A DNA stretch of 59,124 nt from an uncultured Lachnospiraceae bacterium (GTDB taxonomy: Bacteria > Bacillota > Clostridia > Lachnospirales > Lachnospiraceae). Positions within the stretch are counted from its first letter, which is position 1. Each line of letters begins with the position of its first letter. The stretch is taken from the NCBI GenBank assembly GCA_910579425.1, contig CAJTVL010000023.1, positions 1-59,124 on the forward strand, written 5' to 3'. Below, in pieces: positions 1-6,645 of this stretch. Position numbers and translations under genes: made by a program. The notes under the pieces were generated by a model, which ran no database searches, was not told where the DNA came from, and worked only from the letters and a program-made list of their open reading frames with translations.

Positions 1-380
1 ACAGATTTTTATACAAAATGATGTCTCCTCAAAGAGGAGATGTGATTGTATTCCTGCCCAACGGCAATCCCAATTCCCACTATTATCTGAAGCGGGTGGT
101 AGGGCTTCCGGGGGAGAAAATTCAGATTGTCGGCGGCTATGTGTATATCGACGGGGAACTCTTAGAAGAGGACGAATCTTATGACATGATTGCGGATGCA
201 GGGATCGCCGAGACGGAAATCACACTGGAAAGCGATGAGTATTTTGTACTGGGCGATAACCGCAATGCCAGCGAGGACAGCCGTTCGGGAAACATCGGTC
301 CGGTCAGAAGAGATACGATCACAGGGAAAGCGTGGTTTTATCTGGGAGATACTTTGAAAGATATGGGATTTGTAAAATAA
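1..380 (+). CDS. lepB: Signal peptidase I (partial, C-terminal part)
   Basis: This is the 3' part of a type I signal peptidase (S26), a membrane serine protease that removes signal peptides from secreted proteins. The reading frame is open from base 3, so the gene starts before the window; the transmembrane anchor and catalytic serine are not visible. Seen here are the catalytic-lysine box YYLKRVVGLPGEK and the conserved GDNRNASEDSR box near the C-terminus. The gene ends 12 bases before rbgA, and a second, complete signal peptidase follows rbgA, so two paralogues flank the GTPase. The family assignment is secure. The call of a tandem duplication is an inference. Confidence 0.93.
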   Translation, partial: RFLYKMMSPQRGDVIVFLPNGNPNSHYYLKRVVGLPGEKIQIVGGYVYIDGELLEEDESYDMIADAGIAETEITLESDEYFVLGDNRNASEDSRSGNIGPVRRDTITGKAWFYLGDTLKDMGFVK

Positions 381-392
381 TGAGGTGACAGC

Positions 393-1259
393 ATGAATTA
401 TCAGTGGTATCCGGGCCATATGACCAGGGCCAAGCGGATGATGCAGGAAGATGTCAGGCTGGTGGAGCTCATGATAGAGCTGGTGGACGCCAGGGCGCCT
501 GTGAGCAGCAGAAATCCGGATATTGATGAGATTGGAAAAGGAAAATCCCGTATTCTCCTGCTGAACAAGTCGGATTTGGCGGATGAGAAATACAATGCCC
601 TGTGGAAAGAGTTTTTCAGGGAAAAGGGTTTTTTTGTGCAGGAGATCAATGCCAGGAGCGGTGCGGGGATAAAGGGGATTCTGCCCCTGATTCAGGAGGC
701 CTGCCGTGAAAAGACAGAGCGGGACCGCAGAAGAGGCATCATGAACCGGCCGGTCCGGGCGATGGTAACCGGTATTCCCAATGTTGGGAAATCCACCTTT
801 ATCAATTCCTTTGCAGGAAAGGCCGCCGCCCGTACAGGAAACAAGCCGGGAGTTACCAAAGGAAAACAGTGGATCAGGCTGAATAAGAATCTGGAGCTGC
901 TGGACACGCCGGGGATTCTCTGGCCCAAATTTGAAGATCAGAAGGTGGGAGAGAGACTGGCCATGATCGGAACGATCAATGACGAAATTTTGCAGACTGA
1001 AGAGCTTGCAGCCGCCATTATTACCTGGCTTACAAGGCACTATCCCGGACGGCTTGAAGAGCGTTACGGCATTGCCGGGAATGCGGCAGGCGAGGGGCAG
1101 CGCAGCGATCAGATGCTGGAAAAAATTGCGGTGAGCAGACGTTGTTTTCAAAAGGGAGAGACGCCGGATTTGGTGCGCGCGTCCCGGATACTGGTGGATG
1201 ATTTCAGAAGCGGAAAGATTGGAAGAATTACGTTAGAACATCCGGAGGAATTACAGTGA
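393..1259 (+). CDS. rbgA: Ribosome biogenesis GTPase YlqF/RbgA
   Basis: A 288-aa circularly permuted GTPase required for late assembly of the 50S subunit. The G4 motif NKSD (in LLLNKSDLAD) comes before the G1 P-loop GIPNVGKST and the G3 motif DTPG, the order typical of the YlqF/YawG group. The length matches the family. It starts at ATG 393 after a GAGGTGAC ribosome site. Its stop overlaps the GTG start of the next gene by 4 bases (GTGA), indicating translational coupling with lepB. The order rbgA, rnhB, FliK-like, FlhB-like matches the Bacillus subtilis ylqF-rnhB-ylqG-ylqH cluster. Confidence 0.96.
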   Translation: MNYQWYPGHMTRAKRMMQEDVRLVELMIELVDARAPVSSRNPDIDEIGKGKSRILLLNKSDLADEKYNALWKEFFREKGFFVQEINARSGAGIKGILPLIQEACREKTERDRRRGIMNRPVRAMVTGIPNVGKSTFINSFAGKAAARTGNKPGVTKGKQWIRLNKNLELLDTPGILWPKFEDQKVGERLAMIGTINDEILQTEELAAAIITWLTRHYPGRLEERYGIAGNAAGEGQRSDQMLEKIAVSRRCFQKGETPDLVRASRILVDDFRSGKIGRITLEHPEELQ

Positions 1260-1795
1260 GTAAGAAACTGAAAGAAATATTGAGTACCAGCTTATATTTA
1301 TTGGTGGTTCTGGCTTTGACTTTTCTGATTGTGACCTATGTGGGACAAAGGACCAAGGTGATTGGCAGTTCTATGGAGCCCATGCTTGAGGACGGGGATA
1401 ATCTGATTGTGGATAAGATTTCTTACCGGTTTGAGGAACCCAGGCGCTTTGATATTATTGTGTTTCCTTTCCGGTATGAAGAAAAAACTTACTACATCAA
1501 GCGGATCATCGGCTTACCCGGAGAAACCGTTTATATAGACGAGAGCGGTGCTGTCTATATAAACGGCGAGGTTTTAAAGGAATCCTACGGAAAAGAGACA
1601 ATCATAGATCCGGGGCGGGCCTTTGAGCCGGTCGTTTTAGGGGAAGATGAGTATTTTGTGATGGGAGATAACCGGAATAACAGCTCGGACAGCCGCGATC
1701 CTGTGGTAGGGAATATCCATCGGGATGAATTTATCGGAAAAGCATGGATGCGCATCTGGCCCCTTGACAAGCTGGGGATGATCAAGCATCAATAA
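1256..1795 (+). CDS. lepB: Signal peptidase I
   Basis: A complete 179-aa type I signal peptidase. A single N-terminal membrane segment (about residues 11-29) is followed by the catalytic serine in GSSMEPML (Ser39) and the catalytic lysine in YYIKRIIGLPGE (Lys82); the GDNRNNSSDSR box is also present. The start is GTG 1256, overlapping the rbgA stop by 4 bases, with GGAGG upstream inside rbgA. It is a paralogue of the partial signal peptidase at the left edge. A hairpin repeat follows the stop codon. Confidence 0.95.
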   Translation: MSKKLKEILSTSLYLLVVLALTFLIVTYVGQRTKVIGSSMEPMLEDGDNLIVDKISYRFEEPRRFDIIVFPFRYEEKTYYIKRIIGLPGETVYIDESGAVYINGEVLKESYGKETIIDPGRAFEPVVLGEDEYFVMGDNRNNSSDSRDPVVGNIHRDEFIGKAWMRIWPLDKLGMIKHQ

Positions 1796-1803
1796 CAAAA
1801 CAG

Positions 1804-1840
1804 CGGATGCCAGGCTCTGCCGGACATCCTTATGTTTAGG
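1804..1840 (+). repeat. Post-stop hairpin repeat, copy 1
   Basis: A 37-base imperfect hairpin (GGATG/CATCC outer stem, GGC/GCC inner stem) beginning 9 bases after the lepB stop. The same 37-base frame recurs at 24845-24881, after the stop of an unrelated gene, with identical arms CGGATGCCAGGC and ATCCTTAT. It has no strong T-tract, and its right end runs into the ribosome site of rnhB. It could be an mRNA 3'-end stabiliser or a small mobile palindrome. Confidence 0.6.
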
Positions 1841-1852
1841 GGGAATCTGATT

Positions 1853-2623
1853 ATGGAGCAGAAGATAAGCGAGATTAAAAGTATTTTACAGGCAGCCAGC
1901 GATACTGAGCTGCCTGCTTTTATAAACGCCTATGAAAAGGATGTCCGTCCGGGAGTGAAGGTGCTGGTGGAAAAAGCCCTGAAACGGCAGGCGGCCTATG
2001 AAAAGGAGCTGTCCCGGACAGAGAAGATGAAGGAGTATGAGAAGAAGTATGCATCCTTCTCCTATATCTGCGGAATTGACGAAGTGGGAAGAGGGCCTCT
2101 GGCGGGACCGGTGGTTGCCGGAGCGGTGATTTTGCCGAAAGATTGTGATATATTATATCTTAACGATTCCAAGCAACTGTCCGAAAAAAAGAGAGAGGAG
2201 CTTTATGCATTGATTATGGAAAAGGCGCTTGCCACGGGACTGGGGGTGGTGGTGCCGGAGCGGATTGATGAGATCAATATCCTTCAGGCCACCTATGAAG
2301 CCATGCGCCAGGCAATCGGGAAGTTAAAGCACAAGCCTCAGCTGCTTCTAAATGATGCGGTAACCATACCCGGGGTGAGCATAAAGCAGGTTCCCATCAT
2401 CAAGGGCGATGCCAAGAGTATCTCCATTGCCGCCGCCAGCATTATTGCCAAGGTGACAAGGGACCGCATGATGGTGGAATATGACAGGACCTATCCGCAG
2501 TATGGCTTTGCCTCCAACAAAGGCTATGGGGCAAAGGCCCATATTGAAGCGATCAAAAAGTTTGGGCCGACGCCTATCCACAGAAGAAGCTTTATCGGGA
2601 ATTTTGTCAGCGAAGGGGATTAA
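1853..2623 (+). CDS. rnhB: Ribonuclease HII
   Basis: Endonuclease that cuts the RNA strand of RNA-DNA hybrids and single ribonucleotides in DNA. The first catalytic residues lie in CGIDEVGRGPLAGPV (Asp76, Glu77), followed by LNDSKQL and the family block DAKSISIAAASIIAKVTRD. An N-terminal helical extension of about 70 residues precedes the catalytic domain, as in many Firmicutes RNase HII. An in-frame ATG lies at 1832, but ATG 1853 is preferred because AGGGGGAA sits just ahead of it; that gives 256 aa. The next gene starts 1 base after the stop. Confidence 0.95.
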   Translation: MEQKISEIKSILQAASDTELPAFINAYEKDVRPGVKVLVEKALKRQAAYEKELSRTEKMKEYEKKYASFSYICGIDEVGRGPLAGPVVAGAVILPKDCDILYLNDSKQLSEKKREELYALIMEKALATGLGVVVPERIDEINILQATYEAMRQAIGKLKHKPQLLLNDAVTIPGVSIKQVPIIKGDAKSISIAAASIIAKVTRDRMMVEYDRTYPQYGFASNKGYGAKAHIEAIKKFGPTPIHRRSFIGNFVSEGD

Positions 2624-2624
2624 T

Positions 2625-4229
2625 ATGAAGCTATCGGCGTTTTTTGGACAGATCAATCAGAATTACATAGAAAATACGGGGATAGAGACCACACCTGCCA
2701 TGGAGCAGGGACTCAAAAACGGTATGGAGTCCATATTGGGTAAGCTGCCGGGACAGACTATATCCGGGGAGGTTTTGATGAAGGAGGGAAGCGATGTGCT
2801 TCTTTCAATCGGGAAAAACCAGCTCCTTCAGGCAAAGCTGGAAGGAAATATGTCGGTGCTGCCGGGACAGCTTTTATCCTTCCAGATCAAAAATAACAGC
2901 GGTTCCAAGGTTGTGCTTGCGCCTCTGTTTGAGAATATGGGGCAGGATCCCAATGTGTCAAGGGCTCTTGCGGCGGCAGGACTGCCCGAAAATGAAATGA
3001 CAGTCAGGATGGTAAAGGCCATGATGCAGGAAGGCCTTCCCATCGATAAGCAGTCACTGTACCAAATGAATCGTCTGATCGGCGCAAATCCCCAGGCAGA
3101 TCTGCAGACGCTGGTGCAGATGCAGCGCCTTTCCATTCCCATTACACCGGAGAACATCGGGCAGTTTGAGGCTTACAAAAATTATCAGCATCAGCTTGGC
3201 GAAAGCCTGACGGATATTACGGAGGCTTTTACCCAGACCTTCCAGGAAATAACGGGAAACGGAAACGTGGAGCAGGGGCTTGCATTTTATAAGGAAGTGT
3301 TAGGAGCCCTTCTGGAAGGGGAACAAAGCACGTCGGAATTACCCGGCGGGGAAAAAGCGCAAGCAGGGGTATCTCCTGAGGGAGAGGTTACTGCGGCGGC
3401 CGGGGAAGGCAGAACGGAGCCGCCCCTTCTGCCGGAGAAAGCCTTGAAGGAGCTGGCGGAGCAGATGAAGCAGGCCGGTGTCCCGGATAAGACTGTCTCC
3501 GCCCTGTTAAATAACAAAATGAGCGCCCGGGAGCTTTTGATGGAAGTCGAAAAGCTGCTGACCCGGGAAGAAACTGCGGATAAGGGAGCGCTTTTTGAGC
3601 TGCTGGAGGGAAAAGGGTTTAAGCAGCTCCTAAAAAATCATATGACCAACCAATGGATGCTGAAGCCGGAGGAGGTTGCGGGGGAGAAAAGCGTTGATAG
3701 GCTTTATGAGCGTTTAAACAGCCAGATGAATCGTTTAAACCAGGCTCTTTCCCAGGCTGCAAGGGGAGATAACCCCCTTGCAAGAACCGTAGCCAACGTG
3801 GGCAATAACATTGATTTTATGAACCAGCTCAATCATATGTTTGCCTATGTGCAGCTTCCCTTAAAGCTGCAGGGGAAAAATGCCAACGGGGAGCTGTTTG
3901 TATACACCAACAAGAAAAGCCTGGCCAAAAAGGACGGAAGCGTCAGCGCGCTGCTGCATCTGGACATGGACCATCTGGGAAGTGTGGATGTTCATGTGTC
4001 CTTACAGAATCAGAAGGTTTCCACAAAGTTCTACCTGCAGGACGATCAGGCGCTGGATCTGATCGCCCGGAATATATCCGTCTTAAATAAACGCCTGGAG
4101 GACAGGGGATATACGATGAACGCGGAGTTTATCAATAAAGAGGAAAATACCACGGTGATGGATGAAATCCTAAAGCAGGGAAAAAACATTTCCGCGCTGG
4201 CGGGATATTCCTTTGACGCAAGGGCATAG
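2625..4229 (+). CDS. FliK C-terminal-like protein (YlqG-type)
   Basis: A 534-aa soluble protein. The last 150 or so residues resemble the hook-length control C-terminal domain (Flg_hook): PLKLQGKNANGELFVY, then HLDMDHLGSVDVHVSLQ and a C-terminal segment ending NKRLEDRGYTM. The long N-terminal part is helical and of low similarity to anything recognised, with a Pro/Glu-rich linker around residues 230-270. ATG 2625 was chosen because GAAGGGG precedes it; an in-frame ATG at 2481 lies inside rnhB and is unlikely. It precedes an FlhB-tail-like gene, as ylqG precedes ylqH in Bacillus. No flagellar gene is in the window, and the function is unknown. Confidence 0.75.
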   Translation: MKLSAFFGQINQNYIENTGIETTPAMEQGLKNGMESILGKLPGQTISGEVLMKEGSDVLLSIGKNQLLQAKLEGNMSVLPGQLLSFQIKNNSGSKVVLAPLFENMGQDPNVSRALAAAGLPENEMTVRMVKAMMQEGLPIDKQSLYQMNRLIGANPQADLQTLVQMQRLSIPITPENIGQFEAYKNYQHQLGESLTDITEAFTQTFQEITGNGNVEQGLAFYKEVLGALLEGEQSTSELPGGEKAQAGVSPEGEVTAAAGEGRTEPPLLPEKALKELAEQMKQAGVPDKTVSALLNNKMSARELLMEVEKLLTREETADKGALFELLEGKGFKQLLKNHMTNQWMLKPEEVAGEKSVDRLYERLNSQMNRLNQALSQAARGDNPLARTVANVGNNIDFMNQLNHMFAYVQLPLKLQGKNANGELFVYTNKKSLAKKDGSVSALLHLDMDHLGSVDVHVSLQNQKVSTKFYLQDDQALDLIARNISVLNKRLEDRGYTMNAEFINKEENTTVMDEILKQGKNISALAGYSFDARA

Positions 4230-4243
4230 AGGGGGAGGCAGGG

Positions 4244-4537
4244 ATGGCAGAGAAAAAAGAAAAAGTAAAACAGGCGATCGCCCTTTCCTACGATCCTGAC
4301 GACGACGCCCCCAGAGTCATTGCCAGCGGGAAGGGTGCTCTTGCGGAGCGCATCATCGAAAAGGCAAAGGAGTCTCAGGTAGCGGTACACCGGGATGATA
4401 AGCTGGCGGATACCCTCTCCCGGCTGGAAATCGGCGACATGATACCGCCGGAACTGTATGAGGTGGTGGCGGAGATACTGGTATTCGTGGATGCTATGGA
4501 TAAGATCAAGGCTAAGATGGATGGGAAGTACAAATAA
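4244..4537 (+). CDS. Stand-alone FlhB C-terminal-domain protein (YlqH-type)
   Basis: A 97-aa protein equivalent to the cytoplasmic tail of the type III export switch FlhB/YscU. The start of the domain (AIALSYDPDDDAPRVIASG) aligns just after where the self-cleaving NPTH motif lies in FlhB, and that motif and all membrane segments are absent. The rest of the signature is present (GALAERIIEKA, then IPPELYEVVAEIL). It starts at ATG 4244 after GGGGGAGGCAGGG. It is adjacent to a FliK-like gene whose flagellar counterpart binds this domain, suggesting a partner pair; that interaction is an inference. Confidence 0.85.
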   Translation: MAEKKEKVKQAIALSYDPDDDAPRVIASGKGALAERIIEKAKESQVAVHRDDKLADTLSRLEIGDMIPPELYEVVAEILVFVDAMDKIKAKMDGKYK

Positions 4538-4904
4538 AAGAGAAAAAGGAAAAGCATATGAAGAGCAGGCCGCCTGTTATCTGACAGAGCATGGTTTTGC
4601 TCTTCTGGAAAAGAATTTCAGGTGCAGGCAGGGCGAAGTGGATTTGATCGGACTCCATGAAGACTGCTTGGTTTTTGTGGAGGTGAAGTACAGAAGCAGT
4701 CCTTTGTCAGGACGGCCGGAGGAGGCTGTAGGCAGCTTAAAGCAGTCCAGAATCTGTATGGCGTCGGACTATTACCGCCTGATGCATCAGGTGGAAGGCA
4801 GCCGCCAGATACGCTATGATGTGGTTGCAATCTACGGAAAAGAAATACATTGGTATCAAAATGCATTCTCCTATCTGCGCAGAGGCAGACCCTGCTGCTG
4901 GTAG
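4521..4904 (+). CDS. YraN family (UPF0102) putative endonuclease
   Basis: A 127-aa protein with the UPF0102/YraN fold, a restriction-endonuclease-like domain often found near rnhB. The family motifs are KGKAYEEQAACYL, then NFRCRQGEVDLI and VFVEVKYR, which supply the D-ExK catalytic set. ATG 4521 gives the usual family length and overlaps the end of the preceding gene by 17 bases; a longer frame back to 4458 would add a Trp/Arg-rich stretch that looks like out-of-frame sequence. The ribosome site is weak, so translation probably depends on coupling. Confidence 0.88.
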   Translation: MGSTNKREKGKAYEEQAACYLTEHGFALLEKNFRCRQGEVDLIGLHEDCLVFVEVKYRSSPLSGRPEEAVGSLKQSRICMASDYYRLMHQVEGSRQIRYDVVAIYGKEIHWYQNAFSYLRRGRPCCW

Positions 4905-4979
4905 GCGCCTTTACAAGAGAGAGCTGTGTCAGAAGACCGGCGCTGCAATAGATCAATGTCAGAAAAGCGAGGGAGACCT

Positions 4980-5831
4980 ATGGAACCGATTCGTAAAAAA
5001 GGCAATAGCCCAATGAAGGTAAACCGATATAAGGAGCTGGAATATCTGACCTTTCCTCTTTTGGAGAAAACCGGAATGGTCAGACATTTATTTTCAACCA
5101 GAACAGGAGGCGTCAGCGAAGGGCAGTGGGCCTCCATGAATTTAAGCTATACCAGGGGGGACAAAAAGGAGTCGGTGGATGAAAATTTCCGGAGGATCGC
5201 GGAGGTTTTTGGGACTACGCCGGGAAGAATCGTCTGTTCCAAACAGACCCATACCACCAATGTACGTCTGGTCACGGAAAAGGATTGTGGGAAGGGAATC
5301 ATACGGCCTGCGGATTATGAGGATGTGGACGGCCTGATCTGCGGTGAGCCGGGGATTGTGCTCTGCACTCTTTACGCCGACTGCGTGCCTTTGTATTTCG
5401 TGGATGTGGAAAAGAAAGCCGTGGGCCTTGGCCATTCGGGCTGGCGGGGAACCGCGGGCCGCATGGGGGAGGCGGTGCTGAAAGCCATGCATACCGCTTT
5501 TGGTACCAGGCCGGAGCATGTCCTTGCGGCCATCGGGCCTTCAATCTGCCGGCAATGCTATGAGGTCAGCGAGGAAGTAGCCCATATTTTCCGGCAGGAA
5601 TTCTCAAAGGAGAGTGAGGATTTCCTTGAAAAGGGAAAGGAGCAGGGGAAGTACCAGCTTGACCTGTGGGAGGCAAACCGCAGAGTATTGCTGGATGCAG
5701 GGATTCTGCCTCAAAATCTGGCGGTAACCGACCTTTGCACCTGCTGCAACAGCCGGTATCTGTTTTCCCACAGGGCCAGCCAGGGGAAAAGAGGGAATCT
5801 TGGCGCATTTTTGGAATTAATAAATTCTTAA
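4980..5831 (+). CDS. pgeF: Laccase-domain protein YfiH / peptidoglycan editing factor PgeF
   Basis: A 283-aa member of the Cu-oxidase_4 (YfiH) family, reported as purine nucleoside phosphorylase/adenosine deaminase-like enzymes and as a peptidoglycan editing factor in E. coli. The metal-site residues are visible in KQTHTT, LYADCVPL and GHSGWRGT, and the family segment AAIGPSICRQCYEV follows. ATG 4980 is preferred because GAGGGAG lies 6 bases ahead; in-frame ATGs at 4926, 4956 and 5013 are alternatives. It is the last gene of the left-hand cluster. Confidence 0.92.
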   Translation: MEPIRKKGNSPMKVNRYKELEYLTFPLLEKTGMVRHLFSTRTGGVSEGQWASMNLSYTRGDKKESVDENFRRIAEVFGTTPGRIVCSKQTHTTNVRLVTEKDCGKGIIRPADYEDVDGLICGEPGIVLCTLYADCVPLYFVDVEKKAVGLGHSGWRGTAGRMGEAVLKAMHTAFGTRPEHVLAAIGPSICRQCYEVSEEVAHIFRQEFSKESEDFLEKGKEQGKYQLDLWEANRRVLLDAGILPQNLAVTDLCTCCNSRYLFSHRASQGKRGNLGAFLELINS

Positions 5832-5931
5832 TCTTTTCCATACCTAACCCTTAAAATTTGTATGGTTTACTATGAAAAGAGGGGAAACTCTGATTTAGAT
5901 CTATGTGCCAGGCGCGCAGACGGGAGCGATT

Positions 5932-6624
5932 ATGACAAATATTTTGGTTTGTGACGACGACAGGGAAATTGTGGATGCCATCGAAATTTATCTGCTTCAG
6001 GAAGGCTATCGGATTTTTAAGGCCTATGACGGGGAGCAGGCCATCCGGGTTTTGAAGGAGCAGAATATTCAGCTTCTGATCATAGATATTATGATGCCTA
6101 AGCTGGACGGAATCCATGCCACCTTAAAGATCAGGGAGTACAGCAGCATCCCCATTATTTTTCTCTCGGCAAAATCAGAGGATACGGATAAGATTCTCGG
6201 ACTGAATATCGGAGCGGATGATTATATTACGAAGCCCTTTAATCCTCTTGAGCTTGTGGCAAGGGTGAAATCCAATCTGCGCAGATATACCCAGCTTGGG
6301 AATTTGAATGTGGAGAACAATGCGCTTTTTACGGCGGGAGGCCTTTGTATCAATGACGATACCAAGGAGGTCACCGTGGACGGAGAAAGCGTGCGTCTGA
6401 CACCAATTGAGTATAACATTCTTCTTTTGCTGGTAAAAAATAAAGGGAAGGTATTTTCCATCGACCAGATCTATGAAAACATCTGGAACGAGGAAGCCAT
6501 CGGGGCAGACAATACGGTTGCGGTACACATCAGACACATTCGGGAAAAAATTGAGATCAACCCTAAGGAGCCCAGGTATTTGAAGGTGGTCTGGGGAGTA
6601 GGTTACAAGATTGAGAAGCAATAA
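5932..6624 (+). CDS. OmpR-family response regulator
   Basis: A 230-aa response regulator with a receiver domain (acidic pocket DDD at residues 8-10, phosphoacceptor Asp52 in LLIIDIMMPKLDG, conserved Lys in ITKPF) and a C-terminal winged-helix DNA-binding domain (VRLTPIEYNILLLL and NTVAVHIRHIREK). ATG 5932 follows GGGAG; an in-frame GTG at 5905 has no ribosome site. It is 21 bases upstream of a histidine kinase gene and forms a VanRS-like two-component system. The target genes are not apparent. Confidence 0.95.
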   Translation: MTNILVCDDDREIVDAIEIYLLQEGYRIFKAYDGEQAIRVLKEQNIQLLIIDIMMPKLDGIHATLKIREYSSIPIIFLSAKSEDTDKILGLNIGADDYITKPFNPLELVARVKSNLRRYTQLGNLNVENNALFTAGGLCINDDTKEVTVDGESVRLTPIEYNILLLLVKNKGKVFSIDQIYENIWNEEAIGADNTVAVHIRHIREKIEINPKEPRYLKVVWGVGYKIEKQ

Positions 6625-6645
6625 ATATTCTGTAAGAGGCGGGGG

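Noticed and set aside
162..1151. A 329-codon - strand open frame opposite lepB and rbgA
   Set aside because: Both opposite genes are certain, and the frame has no recognisable domain or plausible start.
2481..2624. N-terminal extension of the FliK-like protein back to ATG 2481
   Set aside because: It would lie wholly inside rnhB in another frame, and a good ribosome site precedes ATG 2625.
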